Source: a virus. From it: DNA of 64,000 nt. This document shows positions 52,167 through 60,565 of this stretch, one piece after another. Location: the IMG/VR virus record IMGVR_UViG_3300042894_004766, positions 35,792-99,791 of that record; one strand, written 5' to 3'. A program made the position numbers and the translations under genes. Numbering within the stretch: position 1 is the first letter of the stretch; each line of letters starts with the position of its first letter. The notes under the pieces are model-generated. The model ran no database searches. It was given only the letters and a program-made list of their open reading frames with translations, and was not told where the DNA came from.

Positions 52167-52675
52167 TATTCTATACCTAATTGTTCAAGTTTAAGATTTC
52201 TTTTAACAGAATCATCAACTATAAGTTGAACCTCATTTTTATTTATCCATTTATCTTGCATAAATTGAATTATACCTGATTTTTTTGAAGCATCTCTTCC
52301 GATTTGATCCATTGATGTAAAGTCAACTGCTTTGACTTTGATCCTATACTCAGTTACCTCTAGAACTTCTAATTCATAAGTTACTTTGAAAGACTCTGGT
52401 TTCATTTTTTTACCATCTTTATCCGTATCAGTCCAACTAAGTCCATAGTCTGGATAAATAACTTTATGACCAGGTTCTATAGAAATTAAATTTTTTCTAA
52501 AAGAATCTGCTTTATCTTTATCTTTTTTAATTTGATCTTTTTCTTTTGTGATTTTGTCTTTCTCTTCTCTTATTTCTTCACATTTAGAGTAAAGTTTAAC
52601 AATTCCTAGTAGTGAACCTAAAAGACATAGTGATAGTACGAATACTGTAGTTTGTAGTATTGTAATTGCAGTCAT
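52166..52675 (-). CDS. Membrane-anchored coiled-coil protein, 169 aa
   Basis: An N-terminal helix (ILQTTVFVLSLCLLGSLLGI) anchors the protein. A charged coiled coil (EEIREEKDKITKEKDQIKKD) follows, then a C-terminal beta-rich domain about 100 residues long. Topology resembles i-spanin-like or membrane-adaptor proteins, without homology. It lies between a DUF1937-like and an 88-residue gene. Confidence 0.65.
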   Translation of the reverse strand: MTAITILQTTVFVLSLCLLGSLLGIVKLYSKCEEIREEKDKITKEKDQIKKDKDKADSFRKNLISIEPGHKVIYPDYGLSWTDTDKDGKKMKPESFKVTYELEVLEVTEYRIKVKAVDFTSMDQIGRDASKKSGIIQFMQDKWINKNEVQLIVDDSVKRNLKLEQLGIE

Positions 52676-52686
52676 ATTTAATTTTA

Positions 52687-52953
52687 TTAAAGTTCGTAAT
52701 ACATTTCACCATAGATTGGAGATCTTCTAATTATCTCTTTAATCAACTCAATTCCTAGATCTTGAAGTAAATATAAGAATACTTGATCGTTCTCATTTTT
52801 AGTTACCATTTCACCTTTTGCTAATTTTCTTACATCTTCCTTAGTAAAATAAACATCAGTTTTATTATAACCAATACCATGTGTTACTGTTCCAGTTTTA
52901 CATAAGTTTGTAAATGTAATTTCATTGAAGACTGTTCTTATTTCTTTTTCCAT
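52687..52953 (-). CDS. Hypothetical protein, 88 aa
   Basis: A small protein starting MEKEIRTVFNEITFTNLCKT; helical and charged C-terminal half (LLQDLGIELIKEIIRRSPIY). It is first in a three-gene minus-strand run. No motif is recognised. Confidence 0.6.
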   Translation of the reverse strand: MEKEIRTVFNEITFTNLCKTGTVTHGIGYNKTDVYFTKEDVRKLAKGEMVTKNENDQVFLYLLQDLGIELIKEIIRRSPIYGEMYYEL

Positions 52954-53045
52954 ATTAAAATCTTTTTTAACTATATAGTTTTTTTATTAGTTTGTTTATT
53001 GATTGTACAAATATATGAAAAAATATGTTTTTAAGATAATTTTTT

Positions 53046-53058
53046 TTAATATATAAAT
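53046..53058 (+). promoter_or_regulatory. Candidate late promoter for the tagged cargo run
   Basis: TTAATATATAAAT lies about 26 bases before the ATG at 53084, in a 130-base non-coding gap that is otherwise only AT-rich. Confidence 0.45.
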
Positions 53059-53083
53059 CACAATAAATTATAATTATACTAAT

Positions 53084-54787
53084 ATGAAATGGATTAAAAA
53101 CAGAAATCTTTTTTTAGAAGCTAAATTACGTGATGTTATTCTACCAAGACAAGCAAAAGCAGTAATATCAAAATGGGGAGAGAAATACTTAGATTATGAA
53201 GAGGTAACACCTACTGATAAGATTATACAAGGAAGTTGGAAGTTATCTGAAGAAGATAAGAATGATGTATTAGGTGTATTTTGTCAAACAGATATGCCAC
53301 AGCTTTTTACTTTGTTTTCAAGTTTACCAGAACAATTTGGTAATGTTTTAAATCAATCTATCAATACTGATCTATTTAGAGAAGATAAAGCTACATATGA
53401 AAGAATTTTTGAGGGATTTGATATTAGAAAACCTAAATTAGATCAAATACTTGCTATATTCAGTTCAGTTTTTAGAAAACTATCAATTCCTGATACAATG
53501 GCAACTTCTGTAATCTCTAAAGATGAATCAAATAGACCAATCAGAGATGAACAAGGTAATATGATTAGAGTTGAAAAGAAACCCGGTGATTTAGCTTTTA
53601 GTAATAACTTAATCAATATAAACTCTTTCATTGTAGATTACAATGATTTAGTTGATAAATGTATTGACGCAAATGTTGAAGGATGGTCTACTATGGATAA
53701 AATAGCATCATCAAATTTATTTTCCGAAAACAGAAACCTAGGTAGTTTTATAAACTTTGCAGCAACAAATGAGAATACACAATATAAATTAGACTTTGAA
53801 ATTTTTAATAAAGATATTTTCTTAAAAATTAGTCATAATCCAAAAGACATTTTAAATATGTCTATTTCTAAATTCTATTCTTCATGTCAACACTTATATA
53901 GTGGTGGATATAGTCGTCAGGTTTTGGCAAATGTATTTGATCCAAATAGTATACCGGCATTTTTAATTTTTGAAACTCCTATTTTCTGGGAAGGTGAAAA
54001 AATATCAGAACATTTACCATTATCTAGAATGATTATTAGAAATCTAGAATCATTTGAAGAAAATGCTCCTACAAAATTATATTTTGATAGAGCTTATCCA
54101 GATAGAATGCAAGATAAATTTGAAGAAATAGTTACTAAATATAGTAAAAATGTAAGTACTGGTCAAAGAGGTGATAGATATTTATATACTCCAGATATTG
54201 ATTTTGAAGATGCATTAGACTCACCATATCAAGATAAATTATCACTTACTCAAGGTAAGATGATTGGTAAAAACATTAAGACATTATATTTAAGTCAAAT
54301 TGGTAATTGGAAAAATGTTAGAGTTGATCCAAATGCAAGAATTAAAGAATTGATTATTGAAACTACTGAAATACCAGATAGTTTACTAACTTTAAATATC
54401 ACATTAGATTGGATTAAGTTTAAATTCATTGAAATACATACTTTAAAAGACTTTGATAATATCAAAACAACAAATATAGCATTTGATAAATGTAAATTTT
54501 CTAATGATGTTTTACAAGATATTAATAAGTCAAATCCAAATATTAAAAAACTACAAATAATTAGTTGTGATAATGTTGGATCTTTTGACTTCTCTACATT
54601 CAAGTCATTAGAAGAGTTACAAGTATTATATACTTTAGATTCTGCAGAAGATTTGAAATCAATTGTATCAGATAGTCTAAAGAAATTGATAATTTCTGGA
54701 GATTTAGTAACTAAAGAAAGTAAATCAATAATATCATCTCTTAGAAGTAAAGGATTAAAAATAGAAATAGTTGGACCAGTAATATGA
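53084..54787 (+). CDS. Tagged protein with C-terminal leucine-rich-repeat-like region
   Basis: The tag is MKWIKNRNLFLEAKLRDVIL. Residues about 225-340 contain a conserved-looking block (SSCQHLYSGGYSRQVLANVF and PAFLIFETPIFWEGEKI). From about 390 to the end, regular strands of the LRR type appear (RIKELIIETTEIPDSLLTLN, IKKLQIISCDN, LEELQVLYTLD, LKKLIISGDL), which typically form a protein-binding solenoid. No catalytic motif is evident. It opens a four-gene tagged run and overlaps the next start by 4 bases. Confidence 0.75.
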   Translation: MKWIKNRNLFLEAKLRDVILPRQAKAVISKWGEKYLDYEEVTPTDKIIQGSWKLSEEDKNDVLGVFCQTDMPQLFTLFSSLPEQFGNVLNQSINTDLFREDKATYERIFEGFDIRKPKLDQILAIFSSVFRKLSIPDTMATSVISKDESNRPIRDEQGNMIRVEKKPGDLAFSNNLININSFIVDYNDLVDKCIDANVEGWSTMDKIASSNLFSENRNLGSFINFAATNENTQYKLDFEIFNKDIFLKISHNPKDILNMSISKFYSSCQHLYSGGYSRQVLANVFDPNSIPAFLIFETPIFWEGEKISEHLPLSRMIIRNLESFEENAPTKLYFDRAYPDRMQDKFEEIVTKYSKNVSTGQRGDRYLYTPDIDFEDALDSPYQDKLSLTQGKMIGKNIKTLYLSQIGNWKNVRVDPNARIKELIIETTEIPDSLLTLNITLDWIKFKFIEIHTLKDFDNIKTTNIAFDKCKFSNDVLQDINKSNPNIKKLQIISCDNVGSFDFSTFKSLEELQVLYTLDSAEDLKSIVSDSLKKLIISGDLVTKESKSIISSLRSKGLKIEIVGPVI

Positions 54788-56556
54788 AAAATCTAAAATA
54801 TATAAAATTATTTGAAGCATTTGATGCTACAACACTTAACGCAACACTTAAACATATTAATGGAAAAGATGATAAAAATAACTTTTTATCAAATCTAAAA
54901 ACAGTATGTCAAAAATTTGACATACCTGAGTCTAAACTTACAGATGACTTATTTACTTATTTGCCTTTTAATAAAGCATTGAGATTCAACAATGTTGTTT
55001 CTGATGACCAACCTTGTGGTGCAGTAGGTGAGTTTATTCATGGTGAAAGATGTGATAACGGTAAAGTAAGAAGACCTTGGGGTAGAGGATTTAGAGTTGT
55101 TGATTGTGGTACTTGTAAAGGTACTGGTATCAAGCCTAAAAGATCAGATTTATCTTTACTTAAATTTTGGTTTAATGCTGAAGGTAAGTATATTGCTACA
55201 ACTGCAGTAGATGGTATTTATAGAGCATCAACTAATACCGCAGCAACAACATTCTCACCAAATCTTGTAGATTATGATGTAGTTAAAAGAATTCCAAAGT
55301 CGCGTATAAATGAACTTGAAACAGGTGATATTATTGCGTTAGACTTAGTTAATAATGGTGGTTGGAGAAATGAGTTATATCCACAAGTTGTTAGTTATGT
55401 TATGAAAGCTCAAACTTGGTCAGGAACAAAGGTTTTTGCATTACAAAATACTGCGAGTTATTATAATAACTATCCTAGAGAAACTACTGGTTGGAATCAA
55501 ATAGCAGGTAGATATTGGCAAATGAGTCAATCCAGAGTTAATAATATAAATTTATTAAAAGCTAAAGCTAATGCAGGTGGTCAAGATCCTTATGGATATA
55601 ATACATTATTTGATATGTCTAACTTCCGTATTAGACCTGTTCAAGTTGCTTCTACATTGAAAGATGCAAACTTTGCAATTATATTAGACTTCTCTAAATT
55701 AGAGAAGTTGGGAGTTGTAAAGAAAACAGAATTAAAATCTGGTAGAACAGAATTAAGAGCAGGTGCAACTGCTCTTATATCTAATGATGATATAAAGAAA
55801 GCAAATATTAAAAGATACTTTGATAAAATTGCCACTAATTTTAAACTAACTGGAGAATTACAAGATGTTAGTAAATTTACTAGTATGGCTATTAGAGCTC
55901 TTGGTGCTAGATCTTGTGTGTACTTCTTAAATAATTCTGCAAGTACTAATGAAATGGATACTCTGTCAACTATAGCAGGTTATATCTTTAAGATGATTAA
56001 AAAAATAAAAACTGCAGAAAAAATAGATAATCAATCTGCAGAAGATGGATTAGTAGGAACAGCAGTTGAAGATTTAAAACTGGATAGAGACTTTATAGAT
56101 ATTATTACTATTATTAACGATAAATATAAAAGCTTATTGGATAATTCAATTAAAAAAGTAGATAGTACAAACAGATTACTTAAACAACTTAAAGATAGAA
56201 TTAAAGCAGAGACTAATGAAGATTGGACGGATAAAGATCTTAGAATACTATCTAATATAGATAACTTATCTATAGAGATAAATAAATATATTTCATCAAT
56301 CAAAGTAGATACTTTAGAGGATGTTGAATTTCTAATACAAGAGATTTATTCTATAAAAAGTTTATTAAGATCTGATAGAATGTCTATAACTAACTTAAAT
56401 GGTTTATTTGATAGAATGCGTCCAGGTAGTTATTATAATGATGTTCGTCATTTATATCCAGCACTTATAGATAGAAGACAATATTATGGTAATATAAATA
56501 ATGGTATTCAATCTATAATTACAATTATTAGAAAAAAACTAGCAATGTTAGACTAA
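54784..56556 (+). CDS. Tagged protein with DnaJ-like zinc knuckle, 590 aa
   Basis: The start MKNLKYIKLFEAFDATTL is a tag with two extra residues. Near 78-120 there are Cys pairs (CGAVGEF, GERCDNGKVR and DCGTCKGTG) resembling a CxxCxGxG zinc module of DnaJ type. The middle is rich in Asn/Tyr beta sequence, and the C-terminal 200 residues are helical. No enzyme motif is recognised. ATGA overlap with the upstream tagged gene and direct abutment to the next tagged gene imply a single operon. Confidence 0.7.
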   Translation: MKNLKYIKLFEAFDATTLNATLKHINGKDDKNNFLSNLKTVCQKFDIPESKLTDDLFTYLPFNKALRFNNVVSDDQPCGAVGEFIHGERCDNGKVRRPWGRGFRVVDCGTCKGTGIKPKRSDLSLLKFWFNAEGKYIATTAVDGIYRASTNTAATTFSPNLVDYDVVKRIPKSRINELETGDIIALDLVNNGGWRNELYPQVVSYVMKAQTWSGTKVFALQNTASYYNNYPRETTGWNQIAGRYWQMSQSRVNNINLLKAKANAGGQDPYGYNTLFDMSNFRIRPVQVASTLKDANFAIILDFSKLEKLGVVKKTELKSGRTELRAGATALISNDDIKKANIKRYFDKIATNFKLTGELQDVSKFTSMAIRALGARSCVYFLNNSASTNEMDTLSTIAGYIFKMIKKIKTAEKIDNQSAEDGLVGTAVEDLKLDRDFIDIITIINDKYKSLLDNSIKKVDSTNRLLKQLKDRIKAETNEDWTDKDLRILSNIDNLSIEINKYISSIKVDTLEDVEFLIQEIYSIKSLLRSDRMSITNLNGLFDRMRPGSYYNDVRHLYPALIDRRQYYGNINNGIQSIITIIRKKLAMLD

Positions 56557-57174
56557 ATGAAACACTTGAGAATATTTGATAATTTTCAAGATAAACAAAC
56601 ATTGATAATTGTTGATGTTCAAAAGTCTTTTAGAAAGTTTTTTACTGAAATGTATTTACATGAATTAAAAAACTATTGTAAGAAGTTTGAATCAGTCTAT
56701 CAAATTTGGGATAACCACGTCGATGGTAAGAATGTAGATAAAGATTATCTATATGATGAGAATCCAGATATTCCAGTTCATAACGATTTATATCGTTTTC
56801 CTAATCAAAAAGATTTAATAGAGAAAAGATATAACTATGATGTAGATGTGGATTTTTATAAAAAGATTTTAAGTAAAGATGTTTATAAAGATTTAAAAGA
56901 AAAAGAGTCTAATAAAGAATTAAAAAGAGGTGATACATTCAATACTAAAGAAGGTACATTTATAATTTATATTGGAAATAATCATAAGTGGTATCATTTA
57001 CCGAAAAAACTACAAGAACTATTCACTGAACTAAAAGGACAAGAAGTTGTTATGGTTGGTGGTTCTGATTCAGAGTGTTATTTAGATGTTGAAACTGCGG
57101 CTAAATCATTTGGTGTTAAAATAAAGAGGGATTTTAAATATATCTACTCTGCAAATCATTGTCCAATAAAATAA
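56557..57174 (+). CDS. Tagged isochorismatase-like cysteine hydrolase
   Basis: After the tag MKHLRIFDNFQDKQ the isochorismatase fold is visible: TLIIVDVQKSF gives the catalytic Asp20, a Lys near 90 (DLIEKRY) is the likely triad Lys, and EVVMVGGSDSECYLDVETAA gives Cys174 after the conserved cis-peptide-type loop. Family enzymes hydrolyse nicotinamide, isochorismate or N-carbamoyl compounds. The insertion (about 50-140) is unusual. A packaged enzyme of this kind could act on host NAD metabolites or signals; that is inference. It starts exactly at the upstream stop. Confidence 0.75.
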   Translation: MKHLRIFDNFQDKQTLIIVDVQKSFRKFFTEMYLHELKNYCKKFESVYQIWDNHVDGKNVDKDYLYDENPDIPVHNDLYRFPNQKDLIEKRYNYDVDVDFYKKILSKDVYKDLKEKESNKELKRGDTFNTKEGTFIIYIGNNHKWYHLPKKLQELFTELKGQEVVMVGGSDSECYLDVETAAKSFGVKIKRDFKYIYSANHCPIK

Positions 57175-57183
57175 ATAAAAGAT

Positions 57184-57630
57184 ATGAGATACTTAAAAAC
57201 TTTTGAAAATTTTGATTTTGATAGAATTGATTCTGATGAATCAGACTATTTATATGTAGAAACTTCACAGATACCTAATTCTGGAAGAGGTTTATTCACC
57301 GCAATTGATATTGAAAAAGACGAGGTTATTTCTATTTTTAAAGGAGAAATACTTTCGGATGAAGAAATTAAATCAAGAACTGAATCAGGAGATGATGATT
57401 ATTTCATGAACCTACCAAATGGTGATATATTAGATTGTAAACAAACTGATTGTTTTGCAAAATATGCAAATGATGCAGAGGGTTCTAATACTGGCTTTAA
57501 AAATAATTGTATCATTTCAATGGATGGTGATGATGTTGTTCTTGTTGCAACAAGAGATATAGAATCTGGTGAGGAAATATTTGTTGAATATGGTGAAAAC
57601 TATTGGAACAATAATTCTTATAGACTTTAA
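57184..57630 (+). CDS. Tagged SET-domain lysine methyltransferase
   Basis: After the tag MRYLKTFENFDFDRIDSDES comes a compact SET domain: NSGRGLFTAIDIEKDEVIS at 32-50, FAKYANDAEG at 91-100 (position of the NHS cofactor motif, here YAND) and DIESGEEIFVEYGENYW at 125-141. The Tyr136 of EYG is the expected active-site tyrosine. SET enzymes transfer methyl from S-adenosylmethionine to protein lysines. At 148 residues it is nearly a minimal SET domain. The target could be host or virion proteins; unknown. Its 3' end overlaps the gp25-like gene by 4 bases. Confidence 0.8.
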   Translation: MRYLKTFENFDFDRIDSDESDYLYVETSQIPNSGRGLFTAIDIEKDEVISIFKGEILSDEEIKSRTESGDDDYFMNLPNGDILDCKQTDCFAKYANDAEGSNTGFKNNCIISMDGDDVVLVATRDIESGEEIFVEYGENYWNNNSYRL

Positions 57631-58007
57631 CTTACTGTCGCATAAACTTGATAATCAGAAACCGTAAAATTTATAACCATATATTCTTGGTATCTTTCAG
57701 GATCTTCAAAAAATTCTACGAATAGTTCATAAGGAACAGAATCTACTTCTGGTATATAATCAGCAATTTGTGCCATTATTTCTCCTTCAATTGATTCCGC
57801 AGATAATCTAGTTTCGTGTAGTAGTTCTGTTAGATTAGCACCAAAGTTAGGCTCACCTAAAACTTCACCTTTATTAGTAAAGATAATCATTTCATACTTT
57901 TGTATGATAACTCTGATTACGTCATCTTCGATAAGTTCTGCCAATTTAAACATTGGATGTCCTGGATAACAGATATAGAAATCTATAAAATTAAAATTAT
58001 TTGCCAT
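57627..58007 (-). CDS. gp25: Baseplate wedge protein (T4 gp25-like)
   Basis: GPW/gp25-family wedge proteins share the pattern here: VIIQKYEMIIFTNKGEVLGE then PNFGANLTELLHETRL and a helix EGEIMAQIADYIPEV. The 126 residues match the small size of gp25 (132), which initiates sheath assembly at the baseplate. It is transcribed opposite to the tagged run and follows the clamp loader. A TATATATAG element lies 4-15 bases upstream of its ATG. Confidence 0.8.
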   Translation of the reverse strand: MANNFNFIDFYICYPGHPMFKLAELIEDDVIRVIIQKYEMIIFTNKGEVLGEPNFGANLTELLHETRLSAESIEGEIMAQIADYIPEVDSVPYELFVEFFEDPERYQEYMVINFTVSDYQVYATVS

Positions 58008-58010
58008 GAA

Positions 58011-58022
58011 CTATATATAAAA
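58011..58022 (-). promoter_or_regulatory. Candidate late-type promoter for gp25-like gene
   Basis: The minus strand reads TTTTATATATAG, then three bases and the ATG at 58007. Confidence 0.35.
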
Positions 58023-58054
58023 AAAAATAACCCAGTTAGACTGGGTTTTTTAAT
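58022..58054 (-). terminator. Terminator after clamp loader gene
   Basis: An AAACCCAGT/ACTGGGTTT-type stem with flanking T/A runs lies at the 3' end of the clamp loader gene. Confidence 0.75.
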
Positions 58055-59007
58055 ATATCTCTAAATTTTCCTATAATTGTAATTCCTAATATAAGAGGAT
58101 CTGTTGCAGTTTCCAACTTAGAAGTATAATCTGCAATTACATAAGCAGTTTCAAATAATTTATTGACACTTTCTTTTTTATCTGTAATACACCAATCAAT
58201 AAAAGGTTTTCCTAATAATTTAATCATCACATCAATTTTCTCAGCCCCAAAGTTTGACATTAGAAAATGATATGTTTTCTCAAAGTCTAAATCTTCATAT
58301 AAAGTATTATAAAGTTCTAACTTCACTTTTGCAGAAACATTACCTGTTCCATCACTTATAGAACCTGTTTCTAAATAACTTTGAACTTCAACTAATACTG
58401 AACGAAAATCTGGAAACTTTTTAGTAATAATGTTGACTAAATCTTCTTTTGGTATCTCTGATTCTTCTTTAGGAAGAATTTCATTGGTAATCTTTTTATA
58501 AATTTCTTGTTTAAGATATTTTTCTTCTTCTACTCCTTGACAATCAAATCCAATTTGTTTAATTCTTGATTTTAGTCCATCAGATATTTTGTTTATATGG
58601 TTCGTTGTAATGATAAAACGAACATTTCTGTTGTATCTTTCTATAAAAGCTTTAAAAGCATCTTGGAAGTTCGCAGAAACTCTTTCAAACTCATCTAGGA
58701 ATACATATTTAATATCTGAATTAGTATCCATCATAGGAGTAAATTTACAGAAGTTATCAATTTCAGTTCTAAGAACATCAATTGATGTATCCATTGAACA
58801 GTTTAATTCTAAGTAAGGAGTTTCTTTTGAGTATCTACCGATTAGTATTCTAGCTAAACTAGTTTTACCGGTTCCGTAGTGACCGTGAAAGATATAGTGT
58901 TGGTTTACACCACTTTCTAATTCTTTTCTAATTCTTGGAAGTAATATGATGTCTTCGATAGTTTTCGGACGCCACTTTTCCCATAATAATAATTTATTTA
59001 CTGACAT
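58036..59007 (-). CDS. gp44: Sliding-clamp loader large subunit (T4 gp44-like AAA+ ATPase)
   Basis: The clamp loader opens the sliding clamp at primer-template junctions for replication, and in T4 the loaded clamp also activates late transcription. Motifs: WEKWRPKTIEDIILLPR at 9-25, Walker A HGHYGTGKTS at 41-50, Walker B VFLDEFE at 102-108, sensor 1 FIITTNH at 131-137, and the SRxxQ-type arginine finger LKSRIKQIGF at 145-154. Length 323 agrees with T4 gp44 (319). The gp62 partner and clamp gp45 are not in view. Confidence 0.92.
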   Translation of the reverse strand: MSVNKLLLWEKWRPKTIEDIILLPRIRKELESGVNQHYIFHGHYGTGKTSLARILIGRYSKETPYLELNCSMDTSIDVLRTEIDNFCKFTPMMDTNSDIKYVFLDEFERVSANFQDAFKAFIERYNRNVRFIITTNHINKISDGLKSRIKQIGFDCQGVEEEKYLKQEIYKKITNEILPKEESEIPKEDLVNIITKKFPDFRSVLVEVQSYLETGSISDGTGNVSAKVKLELYNTLYEDLDFEKTYHFLMSNFGAEKIDVMIKLLGKPFIDWCITDKKESVNKLFETAYVIADYTSKLETATDPLILGITIIGKFRDILKNPV

Positions 59008-59053
59008 ATTTATCTCATTTTCTCATGAGTATATCTAAAATTATTAAAAAAGT

Positions 59054-59608
59054 TTATACTTTTGGACGACCAATTAAGTATTCTTCTTCTGTTACAGTAT
59101 GGTCTGGAAGAGTTCTTGTATAAACACCGTCACCAATCCAATTTATTTTAGATTGTGGAAAAACTTTACTTACTGTTTGTTTATCACAATATCTACAATC
59201 TGCCGCTATAAGTATTTCTGCGGGTCTTCCAGACACTTCTATCCAGAAGCCTTCTCTGTGTAGTAGAATAATCAATTGTTTCATTAATTCTTTTCTAGCT
59301 TCTTTTGTACCATCGTGACCCCAACCAGATATTTTATGTCCGTGAGATTCTCTTGAGAATATTACAACATCTGCATGTGGATCTTTATCTATATCAACTG
59401 CAGTCCAGAAAGTTAGATCAGGATCATTAACAACTGCTTCTGGTGAAGATACTCTAACGTGACCACCAAGTGGTTTATAAGCTAGATCAATAATTTCCCA
59501 TATTTCTTTTTTAAGTTTAGACCTATCTTCCATAGAAAGTTCAACCCATTTATTTTTATCAAATAAATCGGAGAATGTAAAGTCTTCAAATAATTTAATG
59601 TAATTCAT
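59054..59608 (-). CDS. Tagged conserved phage protein, 184 aa
   Basis: The tag is MNYIKLFEDFTFSDLFDK. The remainder resembles a family of unassigned phage proteins seen in many jumbo and T4-like phages: KPLGGHVRVSSPEAV, then NDPDLTFWTAVDIDKDPHAD, FSRESHGHKISGWGHDGTKEARKEL and a C-terminal GDGVYTRTLPDHT. The regular polar strands suggest a GNAT-like or ligand-binding fold, not proven. Divergent from the gp15-like gene with a promoter-like pair between them. Confidence 0.75.
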   Translation of the reverse strand: MNYIKLFEDFTFSDLFDKNKWVELSMEDRSKLKKEIWEIIDLAYKPLGGHVRVSSPEAVVNDPDLTFWTAVDIDKDPHADVVIFSRESHGHKISGWGHDGTKEARKELMKQLIILLHREGFWIEVSGRPAEILIAADCRYCDKQTVSKVFPQSKINWIGDGVYTRTLPDHTVTEEEYLIGRPKV

Positions 59609-59612
59609 ATAT

Positions 59613-59623
59613 CTATATATTAA
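59613..59623 (-). promoter_or_regulatory. Candidate late promoter for tagged gene
   Basis: The minus strand reads TTAATATATAG, four bases before the ATG at 59608. It faces away from the copy at 59640. Confidence 0.45.
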
Positions 59624-59637
59624 TTTAGAGACTTATA

Positions 59638-59654
59638 TTTTTTAATATATACTT
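59638..59654 (+). promoter_or_regulatory. Candidate late promoter for gp15-like gene
   Basis: TTTTTTAATATATACTT, two bases, ATG at 59657. It is identical to the motif before the tape measure gene. The short distance predicts a leaderless or nearly leaderless mRNA. Confidence 0.55.
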
Positions 59655-59656
59655 GT

Positions 59657-60529
59657 ATGATTGGAGATAGATTTAATTTTGAAGATGTATTCTTTAGAGA
59701 TTTAACAGTATGTGTGTTAGATACATTAGAAGGACAAGTAAAATGGGTAAATAAATTTACCTCAGGTGATAGATTTGTAGAAGTACCTTTTTATTACTCA
59801 ATGACAGGAGATGAGAGATTTTTATTGGATTCGTTTACTGATGATATAGTTTCTGGAGATTCTTCAGGTAATGGTAGATATGTGGAATTAAATACTGATA
59901 TTATACCTAGAGGACATCTAACAATGAAATCATTTGCAATCCGTTCAGATGAGTTTGCTAACCCAAATGTTTGGTTAAGAACTGTTGTAGAAAATGAAGT
60001 AGAAATCAGAAAAGTTTTAGGAAGAATTAGAGCAGTGCCGGTTACAGTTAGTTATGACTTAGTTATATTACTATCAAGTGAAATTGATAGTTTTAAATGT
60101 AGTCAGGCTGTTATGGATACATTATGGTTGTATAAGTTTATGTATTTTGAACATAACTTTATGAATATTGATGCGGTTATCTTAATGCCAGATTCAAATA
60201 CTATTGAGATGACTAGAGAAAAGAATTTAACTTCCGACAATTCAATAAAAATGACAGTTTCATTTGAAGTACAAACATATTATCCTGCATTTAGAAAGGA
60301 TAGAGCTGATTTCCCAGGTTATACAAAAGAAAATGGTGGTATGTCTGATCTTAATGGTTATGCTATTCAGGGTGGATATTCTGATTTCTTTAGTCAACCA
60401 CCTAACTCTAATGAAGGTTTCTTTGTTACACCTAAGAGAACACGTTGGTTTAATAACATTTTACGTGCTAGGGAACAAAGTTCTAGAAGGTATGATAACC
60501 CTAATGGGGATCAGGAAATAAAAAAATAA
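59657..60529 (+). CDS. gp15: Tail sheath stabiliser/completion protein (T4 gp15-like)
   Basis: T4 gp15 caps the completed tail and connects to the head. The match is in order: FFRDLTVCVLDTLEGQVKWV, SGDRFVEVPFYYSMTGDERFL (T4: ESGDKFIRVPITYAS...), a middle with VSYDLVILLSSEIDSFKCSQ, and KMTVSFEVQTYYPAFR near the end (T4 ...TFEVNGWMYPP). Length 290 is close to T4 (272). A promoter-like motif lies two bases before the ATG and helps define the start. Confidence 0.82.
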   Translation: MIGDRFNFEDVFFRDLTVCVLDTLEGQVKWVNKFTSGDRFVEVPFYYSMTGDERFLLDSFTDDIVSGDSSGNGRYVELNTDIIPRGHLTMKSFAIRSDEFANPNVWLRTVVENEVEIRKVLGRIRAVPVTVSYDLVILLSSEIDSFKCSQAVMDTLWLYKFMYFEHNFMNIDAVILMPDSNTIEMTREKNLTSDNSIKMTVSFEVQTYYPAFRKDRADFPGYTKENGGMSDLNGYAIQGGYSDFFSQPPNSNEGFFVTPKRTRWFNNILRAREQSSRRYDNPNGDQEIKK

Positions 60530-60565
60530 ATAAAAATAAAAAAAGGAAAAAAATGGCTTTTTTAC

